The notes beneath the pieces were generated by a model. It saw only the letters and a program-made list of their open reading frames with translations. It did no database searches and was not told where the DNA came from. Position numbers and translations under genes: made by a program. A stretch of 64,000 bases of DNA, from the NCBI RefSeq assembly GCF_036324505.1, contig NC_086362.1, forward strand, positions 7,623,043-7,687,042, read 5' to 3'. Source of the stretch: Eleginops maclovinus (lineage: Eukaryota; Chordata; Actinopteri; Perciformes; Eleginopidae). Positions 12,318 through 31,163 of this stretch are shown here, one piece after another (positions within the stretch are counted from its first letter, which is position 1; each line of letters begins with the position of its first letter).

Positions 12318-12959
12318 GCCATTTAGGCCTAAAATGCCTGTAAAAAAACGCCTGTAAAACCTATGGGCGATTTTAGAAGAACCCCCTAAAACCTGAAATG
12401 TTTCTGGAAATTCAGCAATTGTGTCAACCACTAAATAATTGATTTCTCAGCCACTGTAGCAGATAGAAACAAAATTCAAAAAATATTTGAGAGCTCACAC
12501 CTGTGGCTTTCATGAGTGGCCTCTGCAGGTAAATTGACTTTCACCCCTGGGGTGCGGTTGAAAAAAGTCTGTGGATTAGAGTGGTAATTCTCCGTCCTCC
12601 ACTCGGTTTCAAAACCTTCGAAATCATGGTTATCATTGTCGTCGTCTTCAACATATGTCTTAACCATAAATCCTGGTCGATTGGTTCGACGGGTTCAAAG
12701 TTGTCAGCAATAATGTCATCAGCGCTGTGCAGATCGTCAATATCACTACCTTCGCTAATTTCAGAATTCCCTCTGAAGTAGACTCATTGCTCGAAAAAAA
12801 TCCAAACAATGCCACGGGAATATTGTGATGCATTTCATTGGCTAAGAGGCTGATAATTAATGCAAAAAAAACCACAAAGCTTTTGTACCAGAAAATGATC
12901 TATCAGCTTTCCCGGCTTCAATGGTAGAAATGCGGCAACGCTTTCCCAGCTTAAATGGG
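12318..12959 (-). mobile_element. piggyBac-type element, 642 bp, internally deleted
   Basis: The element is bounded by TTAA at 12314-12317 and TTAA at 12960-12963, the obligate piggyBac target duplication. Inward from TTAA the right end (minus strand) begins CCCATTTAAGCTGGG and the left end begins GCCATTTAGGCC, matching at 9 of the first 12 positions. piggyBac ends characteristically start with CC or CCC after TTAA. The interior on the minus strand carries a decayed acidic N-terminal transposase segment, so this is a deletion derivative of an autonomous copy rather than a sequence-unrelated MITE. The catalytic domain is absent. The class call combines TTAA, the end sequence and the coding remnant; no search confirmed it. 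Confidence 0.72.
12476..12830 (-). pseudogene. Remnant of a piggyBac (PGBD4-like) transposase N-terminus
   Basis: Reading from the right end inward, one minus-strand frame gives an acidic stretch with SEISEGSDIDDLHS and DDIIADNFEPVEPID. A second frame (12667-12476) continues with YVEDDDNDNHDFEGFETEW and FFNRTPGVKVNLPAEAT. An acidic leader followed by an aromatic/Pro-Gly motif of the form PGxKVxLPxxAT is what I expect just before the DDE domain of PGBD4-like transposases. At least one frameshift separates the two parts, and the frame is lost near 12476, so no catalytic Asp residues remain. It is not functional. Homology is inferred from motif pattern and from the piggyBac-like ends around it. 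Confidence 0.55.
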
Positions 12960-12963
12960 TTAA

Positions 12964-22277
<9,314 letters not shown>

Positions 22278-22288
22278 TAAAATGTAAT
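22278..22288. repeat. 11-bp LINE target-site duplication, left copy
   Basis: TAAAATGTAAT, identical to 22518-22528, brackets the short LINE copy. Confidence 0.85.
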
Positions 22289-22517
22289 CCATCCATCTTC
22301 TCCCGCTTATCCGTCAGGGTCGCGGAGGTCCCAGCTCCAGCAGAGAGCCCCAAAATGTCCTTTCCCTGGCCACATCAACCAGCTCTGACTGGGGGATTCC
22401 AAGGTGCACCCAGGCCAGCGAAGAGATATAATCCCTTCACCTGGTCCTTGGTCTACCCCTCGGTCTCTTCCCAGCTGGACGTACCTGGATGCCTCCCTAG
22501 GGAGGTGCCCAGGTGGC
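22289..22517 (-). mobile_element. Severely 5'-truncated copy of the RTE/Rex3-like LINE (3' end only)
   Basis: The 229 bp match the 3' end of the LINE at 4882-6190 closely: both have TCCGTCAGGGTCGC, GCTCCAGCAGAGAGCCCC and GGGGGATTCCAAGG in the same order. The insert is minus-oriented and ends in a short CCATCC tail. A perfect 11-bp duplication, TAAAATGTAAT, lies at 22278-22288 and 22518-22528. Only the last part of the polymerase C-terminal region and the 3' end remain. Confidence 0.9.
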
Positions 22518-22528
22518 TAAAATGTAAT
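22518..22528. repeat. 11-bp LINE target-site duplication, right copy
   Basis: TAAAATGTAAT, identical to 22278-22288. Confidence 0.85.
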
Positions 22529-25500
22529 TATCATCTAATAATCGTATAAAACTGACATTTTGGCATATTCTTTGATAAAAAAACACACACACGCCCACAA
22601 CATAACAACACATGAAACACCTCACTGATTATAATTATTGTAATTTTTGCTAATTGTCTACCTGGATTGCATGAATTATGGTATTTCTGAAGCTGCTGTG
22701 GGCGAAGTCTGTCCAAGTGACGAGTGCCAACACACTTTTTCTTTCTGGATAAACTTCTTTACTTTGACAAAAGTGGACGCAGAGTGCGACACTGCACTTT
22801 GGATGCTGATGACGATGTGAATCATAAAAAGATCGCTAAAAACGCTTTTGGGGAAACGGCATCTGATTCTGTGGAAATGGGATATCTGGCCGCCTACGAA
22901 CAATCATGAATCACAAATCGAGGTGTAATGAAGTCAATTCGGAGAGTCTGTGGCAAATGGCGGTCCACCTGCTGTGAAGAGACAATCTGTTCAGCAGGGG
23001 GCAACATCCACAATGCACTCTGCTATGAGCACACTTAATAAAACACATTTGTATGATGGAAGTTCTCTATAAACACGGTGATGTATAATCAACACTTTAT
23101 GAGACATTTGCCAATCATCTGCAGAGGGAATGAGTGTGTTTTCTCACCTCATTGTTAAGCTGGAGATTTAATCTATTTAATGTCACGCAGAAAGCAGTGT
23201 GTGTAGCTTTAGTAATTACTGGTCGTGCTGCTTTTCTTCTCCATGGTTCATAAGTGACGAAGTGACAAATCAATTGTGTGCATTCTTTGAATGATTTGGA
23301 GATAAAATAAAAGTCTTGTGGATTTGTTTTTTCACAGTCTGTCTAGGTCTGAACCAATATTATCTTCCATTTTTATTTTTCTTCCGCACTCAATTTCCCT
23401 TGAGACGATAAATTGTGCACACTCATCCTTAATGTATGCCTCATAAAATAGAGTCTAAAAGGGGCACAATTTAACAGCTTTCAATTTACATGAATCATTT
23501 TAAGGAGGTGGGAAATATTCTACACATTTTGCATATTCCGGCTACAAGTGTTGACCTATTTGTGCCCAGCTTTAGCTAAATCAGATATGCTGCACTAATA
23601 TACTACTGAATATGCATTTGCTCTAGAAATGCTGCTTTTAATTTTTTTAATGTTTTACACAAAAACGAGCCCAACAAAAGATTAGGATAAGTATTAAAGA
23701 TAGATTTCCATGTCTTGCTGCTCTCAGTTTTTTGGTACATAACATTCAGTGGGTATTAAGGGCTAAAATGTTGGGCTGGGAGATCCTTCATCATAAACTC
23801 GAGAGTGAATGTGACATCCATGTTGTCAAAATGTACTTGCTGAGAAAACTCTTGAATCAATTATTTGACAGCAATATTTGGAAAGCAGAGACGCAAACCA
23901 ACAGCTGCAGCACTACACATGAGCAGAAGAGGATGGCTCACTTCTGTGTCAGATGTTGTTTACTTCAGATACCCTTCATATGAAGTCAAGTTGTGTCTTT
24001 ATTGTATGACTGCAGCCAGGTTTAAAAAGCAGACTCAACACTTAACTGGACTGTATTCCCTTTTTCAGAGAGAATCATTTCATGTCAGGTCGACACACAA
24101 TAAAGTAATGCTTTTTACTCTTTAACAACAAAAAGAGACATCTTTGGACTTGCTGCTTTCTGTCCTCTCTGTTGGCATGTTGCTAATGTGACAAAACTTC
24201 CAGAGTCCCCAAAGTAAACCGGTTTCTCCCTGGCTGATTTGCTCTAAATCAAGACAGGCTGCATCCTCCGAGCAGCAAAGAAGGCTTAATCACTGTTTTT
24301 GTATATAAAGTGTGTATCTTTACAGCTAATTTGAATCTCTGCCATCTCCATGAGGTTTGGAGAATCTGCCCAAGGGGTGTGTTAATTATGTCTAATTTTA
24401 CACTCCGTCTTTTTGAGAGGAGCCCAATTTGATGTCTGGCCCCCTTAGCTTCCTTAACCTGCCATTTAGCACTCATCACTCCAAAGTAAACAGCCTGAAC
24501 AATAGATAATCAGAGAGGGGAATGATGAGGAGAGGGTGGCAGATGCGCCTCTGCATTGCAGATATCTGCTGCCTCTGCTTCAAATCAATCGGCAATTAGC
24601 GCCATTTCACCGCAGCTGTTATGGAACGATTTATTTCACTGGAGTGATCCCCTTTTCTGATCAGCCTCAAACGTAATTGCAGAAACCCTCCAAGGCCTGG
24701 CTGAAAGGAAGAGAGGCAGCGAGGGTGAGAGGGAGGGAGATGGATGGGAGAGAAGTAGTGCATGAGAGGGAGAGGATGAGAGAGGAGAATGCAACGACTG
24801 AATTATCTGAGTTCAACAGCACAGGAGACTGCTGCTCTGAATTGTAGTCGACGTTTCAACAGCTGAGCGCCTTCACAGCTCCGACCTGATAGTGTGCTTT
24901 CAAAGCATTAAAAAAAAAGCCAGCAATTCCATAATTCTTCATGCTGTTGGCAGGAACTAAATTCGGGGACACTGGCTTCTCAGTCCAATGGAAATAGTTG
25001 TTCTTCTGACTGTCTCTTTAGCAGAGCACTAACTAGCTGTTATAATCTCCATAGAGCAAACTGCATGTGCAATAATCCAACAACCTTTAATCTCACTGAT
25101 AAACCGTATTGAGATCTAGGTGTGTAGGAGTTGGACAAGAGGAGAACATTACTGAAACCTGCATTAATTGATTTTTGGCCACTTATGTTCATCACAAAGA
25201 CCTGTAATGCCAACATGTTATCTCTTAATTGATCTTGCACTCCCTTGCAACCAAACAAATGTAGGTTCAATAATCTCCATGGTCCTTCAACAGCAGCTCT
25301 GCTCTTTTCTCCAACACCGCCTCAAGGAAATAACTGGATCTTACGCAGCTAAAGGTTCCACTATGTCGACTTACTAAGGGTAACCTTTTTGTGTATTCCT
25401 AAGAACAGCTCGCAACAGAGAGCGGTGAGAACCAACACAGTTCAGAGCACAACACAGTATGTGGAAAGAGCTCAAATGCTGCGTAGAGCTGAGAGGAACT

Positions 25501-26211
25501 GCAGCTGTGAAACTCATTTTCTGTACAGACAGACCCCATTGTAAATAGTCAGTTGATCCATTTATAATATAAATATAGATTATAAAATGGTTAAAACATC
25601 AAAACACTAGGACATGTGAACTGCTCCTTTTAATAAATTGTCCATTCTATGTTTGAGAGAAGGGAAACTGGTCCTTTTTGGAAGTATTTCTGCATACTTT
25701 TGTGCTTTTGATCCATGAATAAATGTTTTCTTGTGAAACTGGAGCTGAGCTTTTATCGCTTCACATTAAGACCTGACCTCACTAAAGCTCCTGCAGCTAA
25801 AAAGGATGAAATCCCCGCTGAAACCACCTAAAATAATGTGTACAGACTGCAGAGAATAGTGAAGACTGTTACAGAAATGTGGTGTTCAGATGAGGTTCAA
25901 AGTCTGCAAGCTGTAAAGAATATACAGTATACTTCCTCCTGTTGCTTTAATGTAACTACGCTCCTATAAGAGAGTAAGGACGCTCCATTAAGCATGCAGC
26001 ACTTTTTTCCCTACACTGAAAGGCCTTCCCTCAGCAGCAGTCAGAGGGACAGTTTCCTCTGAAAGATATGTGTGCCAGAGCAGTTAGCGACCAAAACCTG
26101 CAATTATGTCCGGCCACGAGTCACATTGTCCCCGTCTCTATGGAACGAATTTCGTTTCTATGGAAATGCTTTTATATGCAGTCACGTGAGATACGGGTGC
26201 ATTGCAAGGCT

Positions 26212-26215
<4 letters not shown>
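22529..26215. other. Unique-looking DNA with a possible conserved noncoding stretch
   Basis: No gene is supported. A 61-residue plus-strand frame (22724-22909), followed at about 23037 by AATAAA, has no recognisable domain. About 24580-24700 is motif-dense (CAATTAGC, ATTTATTTCACTGGAG, CGTAATTGC) and looks like a possible regulatory element. A purine tract follows it. Confidence 0.5.
24703..24789 (+). repeat. Purine-rich GA tract
   Basis: About 87 bases are dominated by GAGAGGG/GGGAGA words with few pyrimidine interruptions. Imperfect low-complexity sequence. Confidence 0.75.

Positions 26216-26249
<34 letters not shown>
26216..26249. repeat. (AT)17 microsatellite
   Basis: Thirty-four bases of pure AT dinucleotide. 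The Tyr-Ile open frames across it are artefacts. Confidence 0.95.
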
Positions 26250-26252
<3 letters not shown>

Positions 26253-28847
26253 TCCCTACTCTCTCCACAAAGCAACTCGTCGCGCAAAGTAATCTCTGAA
26301 ACTCAAACTCTTATCAGCAGGTCCCTGAAATAGTATGAAATGAAAATATCACAGGAAATGTTGATAAACCGTCAGAAGCTACTGATGTTATCTGCCGGGC
26401 TGAGGGAAGTGCTAATTAAACTAAATCTAACATCGTCCTCGTTTCCCTCTGATCATCCTTAGCACACAAATAAGTTCAGTTCGTCTTGCATTCATCACAA
26501 AAAGGATGAAAGAGTAATGCTAAACCATGTATAAAATGCTATAAGTGTGAATAACATACAGCTATCCAATGTGTTTTCAGGAAGATTTTGTCATAGCATT
26601 GTCACCATCTCTTATAAAAAGGGATTTTTATACATGTGAAATGGTGAATTATTTCACATGTAGAAGTAATTTCTCAGAGAAAATGCTCCTGCTGGCTGTG
26701 AAGGGGCTGCTCTCAGTCACAACAGTTTTCTTCTTGGAAGTCCACTTAAGATGACAAAAGCAGCCGTCTGCCGAGATGTATCGCCTCAAATTATGTCCCG
26801 AGTTTTTCCCCGTCTGTTTCTGATGGCACTTTGTGAGGAAAATGATAGCGAGTTGTGAGAAAGCAAAGTGGCTGCGCTTTATGACCTATTGCCTTGTCTG
26901 CCATCTGCAGGGATCAATTAGTCTTGTGTAATAGCTGAGAGCAGAAAAAGCTCAGAAAAATATACTTTCTCCAGAGAAATAACAGGGTTTCCACTTGTCA
27001 GGCGTGTGGCCCACGATGCAAGGGTCCACAGTGCTGTAGACGAATAGAAAAACAAATGTGCCCCTAAGCAAGTTGAAATATTCTTTAGGAAAGATGCTTA
27101 ATTGATTGACTGATTGATTGACTTAGGACTCCTTGAAAGAACCATATTTAATGGATCTCACCCAACAGCCGAACATCTCTCTAGTCACTTATTTTCCTGC
27201 GCTTTATGTTCACTCTAAACATCACAAAGTCCATCTTGTGAGCTAAATAATCGATGTTTCCCTCCTGGCAGCCACAGGCTCTCTGCAGAGGACGGAGAGA
27301 GGGAGCATTGCATGTTTGCAAAAAAGAAAAAACTGTCCCCACTTGCCCTCGGGATACAAAAAAAACTACAAACCCATTTTGTTCCTTTACCAACTTTTTG
27401 TCCCCTGGGTGACAACTTGTCACTAACGTCGAGGGGACAAATGTTAATTGAGAGTGACACCCCGAGATGTTCTTCTGAAAAGGGTCACTGCGCTGGGAAA
27501 TGACTGAACTTTATTGATCTTCAAAATGTTTTTCAATCTACTGACCACAGTGTTTCGGGGTTTGAAAGCAAGTCCTTCAACAGAAACTTATACACGTTTA
27601 CCCAGCTGCTCGCTTAGAAGAGGTATGAAAAAACAATACACTGTGTAAATATATCATATCTGCTCTCTCTGCATATCATGTTTCACGCTTGTTTTTATTA
27701 TTGTGTTGTTTCAACGGACTTTGGAAGTTATTTATCTGAAGTCATTTTCCCGTTGAGGATTAATAATGTAAGTCTTTTAATGCTTTTCTATCTGCACTGG
27801 TGTTAATGGTTCTTTCTATAAACATTATGTTTATTGTTCCTTTGTGTCTTTTTATTCTCATATATGGCTTGAGAATTGTGTTACTTATCATATTGTTATA
27901 TTTGGTATGCTTTTAAAATAGGACAACATTTTAAGTTTCATAACAATATATTTATCCTAGAGATGTAAACTATGACTCAAAATGGATCATTAAAATATAA
28001 ACTTCAAAAGATACATGCACATCAAACCACAGACAAAGAAGTAATACCAAAAAGTCCTAATTGTTAAACATGTTTGCATGCTTTAAATGTTCAGAATACA
28101 CACAAGTCTTTAAGGACTTGGTTAATTTATTGGTGGGACGGTAGGTACTTTAGAAAGAAATGTAAGAAAGCACTGAAGAAAGTCTCCATTAATTCATTAA
28201 CCATTACTCAGGCAATCAGGTGAATAGGTTGAAAGCATTTCATTGTAAAAATAGTAATAGTCATAATAGCCCATTGAATTTCCCCATGATTCTTAATAGT
28301 CCAGTCTAGACCACAGCGTCTGACCTCAGGACATTACCGCAGCTCACTTCCTGTTTCCCAGACTTCCCATGAAAAGTCCCGCCTGTGGCTGCCTTAATAA
28401 AAGCACTAGCAGATATTTCTGAGAGTTTTGTCATTAAATAAAGACATTATAAAGAGGAAATCAGTCACATTCCTACAGTAATGCAACGCATCTGCCCTTG
28501 GGATTTAATTAACATGTTTCTCTTTTCATAATATCTGAAACCAGAGATACGAGAAAACCCAGAAGACTGAACAAAGAGTTTGTTCTGACTGTGCAGTGAA
28601 AGATCATTTCAGAAAAAAAACTTGAGTCTTTAGAGGAGGAATATTGATTGGTTACCTGAACTGACTAATATCATGGTATTTACAGTATATACCATTATGT
28701 ATACTGTATACTGGCATTGTATATGTCACTATGCAATCATTTCTTTGACCATTTATTTTTTAAATATGGATTTCTTTATAAGATATTTTTGGCTTCCAAC
28801 ATCTCAATCTGTAACTGTCTTTTATATTTAAAAAAACAATAGATATA
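26250..28847. other. Unique DNA, nothing recognised
   Basis: AT-rich sequence with a short GATT/GACT repeat (27101-27123). No exon is supported. It ends at the TA target of the Tc1 element. Confidence 0.55.
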
Positions 28848-28849
28848 TA

Positions 28850-30434
28850 CAGTGGGTCAAAAAAGTATTTAGTCAGCCACCAATTGTGCAAGTTCTCCCA
28901 TTTAAAAAGATGAGAGAGGCCTGTAATTTTCATCATAGGTATACCTCAACTATGAGAGACAGAATGGAGGAAACAAAATCCAGGAAATCACATTGTAGGA
29001 TTTTTAATGAATTAATTGGTAAATTCCTCTGTAAAATAAGTATTTGGTCACCTACAAACAAGCAAGATTTCTGGCTCTCACAGACCTGTAACTTCTTCTT
29101 TAAGAGGCTCCTCTGTCCTCCACTCGTTACCTGTATTAATGGCACCTTTTTGAACTCGTTATCAGTATAAAAGACACCTGTCCACAACCTCAAACAGTCA
29201 TACTCCAAACTCCACTATGGCCAAGACCAAAGAACTGTCAAAGGAGACCAGACACAAAATTGTAGACCAGCACCAGGCTGGGAAAACTGAATCTGCAATA
29301 GGTAAGCAGCTTGGTGTGAAGAAATCAACTGTGGGAGCAATTATTAGAAAATGGAAGACATACAAGACCACTGCTAATCTCCCTCGATATGGGGCTCCAC
29401 GCAAGATCTCACCCCGTGGGGTCAAAATGATCACAAGAACGGTGAGCAAAAATCCCAGAACCACACGGGGGGACCTAGTGAATGACCTGCAGAGGGCTGG
29501 GACCAAAGTAACAGAGGCTACCATCAGTAACACACTACACCGCCAGGGACTTAAATCCTGCAGTTCCAGACGTGTCCCCCTGCTTAAGCCAGTACATGTC
29601 CAGGCCCGTCTGAAGTTTGCTAGAGGGCATTTGGATGTTCCAGAAGAGGATTGGGAGAATGTCATGTGGTCAAATGAAACCAAAATAGAACTTTTTGGTA
29701 AAAACTCAACTCGTCGTGTTTGGAGGAGAAAGGATGCAGAGTTGCATCCAAAGAACACCATACCTACTGTGAAGCATGGGGGTGGAAACATCATGCTTTG
29801 GGGCTGTTTTTCTGCAAAGGGACCAGGACGACTGATCCGTGTAAAGGAAAGAATGAATGGGGCCATGTATCGTGAGATTTTGCCATCAGCAAGGGCACTG
29901 AAGATGAAGCGTGGCTGGGTCTTTCAGCATGACAATGATCCCAAACACACCGCCAGGGCAACGAAGGAGTGGCCCTCGTAAGAAGCATTTCAAGGTCCTG
30001 GAGTGGCCTAGCCAGTCTCCAGATCTCAACCCCATAGAAAATCTTTGGAGGGAGTTGAAAGTCTGTGTTGCCCAGCGACAGCCCCAAAACATCACTGCTT
30101 TAGAGGAGATCTGCATGGAGGAATGGGCCAAAATACCAGCAACAGTGTGTGAAAACCTTGTGAAGACTTACAGAAAACGTTTGACCTCTGTCATTGCCAA
30201 CAAAGGGTATATAACAAAGTATTGAGATGAACTTTTGTTATTGACCAAATACTTATTTTCCACAATAATTTGAAATAAATTCTTTAAAAATCAGACAATG
30301 TGATTTTCTGGATTTCTTTTTCTCATTCTGTCTCATAGTTGAGGTATACCTATGATAACAATTATAGGACTCATCTTTTTAAATTGGAGAACTTGCACAA
30401 TTGGTGGCTGACTAAATACTTTTTTGCCCCACTG
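28850..30434 (+). mobile_element. Tc1-type DNA transposon, full length, inactive
   Basis: The element is flanked by TA at 28848-28849 and TA at 30435-30436, the Tc1/mariner target duplication. The left end begins CAGTGGGTCAAAAAAGTATT and the right end, reverse-complemented, begins CAGTGGGGCAAAAAAGTATT. The inverted repeats extend about 200 bp, covering AGTCAGCCACCAATTGTGC, TCATAGGTATACCTCAACTA and AAATAAGTATTTGGTCA at matching positions on both sides. A single transposase frame of Tc1 type lies between them on the plus strand. At 1585 bp the length is normal for a complete Tc1 element. The coding region carries three visible lesions, so it cannot move by itself. Confidence 0.95.
29217..30225 (+). 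pseudogene. Tc1 transposase pseudogene with a mutated first catalytic Asp
   Basis: Cut-and-paste transposase. The N-terminal paired-like helix-turn-helix includes [20 protein letters not shown] (residues 26-45) with a [10 protein letters not shown] linker; the DDE domain follows. In Tc1 transposases the first catalytic Asp sits in a WSDETK-type motif. Here residue 153 is Asn (WSNETK; codon AAT at 29673-29675), matching the position of Sleeping Beauty D153. The second Asp is present ([11 protein letters not shown]239). The sequence [11 protein letters not shown] appears to lack about five residues against the family form, an in-frame 15-nt loss near 29880. One extra base near 29975 then shifts the frame and causes a stop at 29979. 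The catalytic Glu (NPIENLW, codon 30037-30039) lies downstream in the new frame. From D239 to this Glu is 106 nt, one more than the 105 of D(34)E spacing, confirming a single-base insertion. Confidence 0.92.
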
Positions 30435-30436
30435 TA

Positions 30437-31074
30437 TATATATATTTTTTTATTCAGACTGCAACCTGCACATGCGAATACAGGACACACTGCAGTATTA
30501 TTGATCTTTACATTTCTTTTAATGTGGCAGCACTTCTCTCTGCTCTACAGTTGTTGTGTGTGCCTGTTACATAAATCATATTAATAACCTCCTCCTCTGC
30601 CTCCTGCTGTCCACTGGAGCTAATTGCTTTGGCCTCGATGTCCAAATCTGTGTCCCCCAATAACTTTCTTTCAAATGAGATGACCTCTTTCATTTGCTTT
30701 GACCAAGTCTTTCATACTGTGAAACATATTCCCGAACAAATGTATCTTGTGAGAGGCTTAAGAGCTGCAGATGCACAGAGCACTTATGACTTAGACTATG
30801 AATAATACTTTTGTGAAGTATGCAAGACTTAAAAAAGCAAATAATCAAAGGGATTTTTAAGTTTGTAATAAAATAAATCCCCATTTATTAGCTCGGCCGC
30901 ATAGAGATTCACAGAGAAATCAGCCAAGTCAGTTTACAGTTTTATAATACTCTACATTACATAAAGGTATAGGTATGTTCACATTAATCATGCAGACTCT
31001 ATAAATAATACATATTTAGCTTAATATGCACACATGATTATTATGTCAGTATAACATACTATATCATTCATCTT

Positions 31075-31076
<2 letters not shown>
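30437..31076. other. Unique DNA, nothing recognised
   Basis: AT-rich flank of the Tc1 element leading into a (GT)n array. No gene is supported. Confidence 0.55.

Positions 31077-31161
<85 letters not shown>
31077..31161 (+). repeat. (GT)n microsatellite, about 85 bp
   Basis: Uninterrupted GT dinucleotides, followed by GAGAGA. Confidence 0.97.

Positions 31162-31163
<2 letters not shown>

Noticed and set aside
22724..22909. 61-residue plus-strand frame with AATAAA about 130 bp downstream, considered as a terminal exon
   Set aside because: AATAAA is frequent in AT-rich DNA. No acceptor or recognisable protein family supports it.
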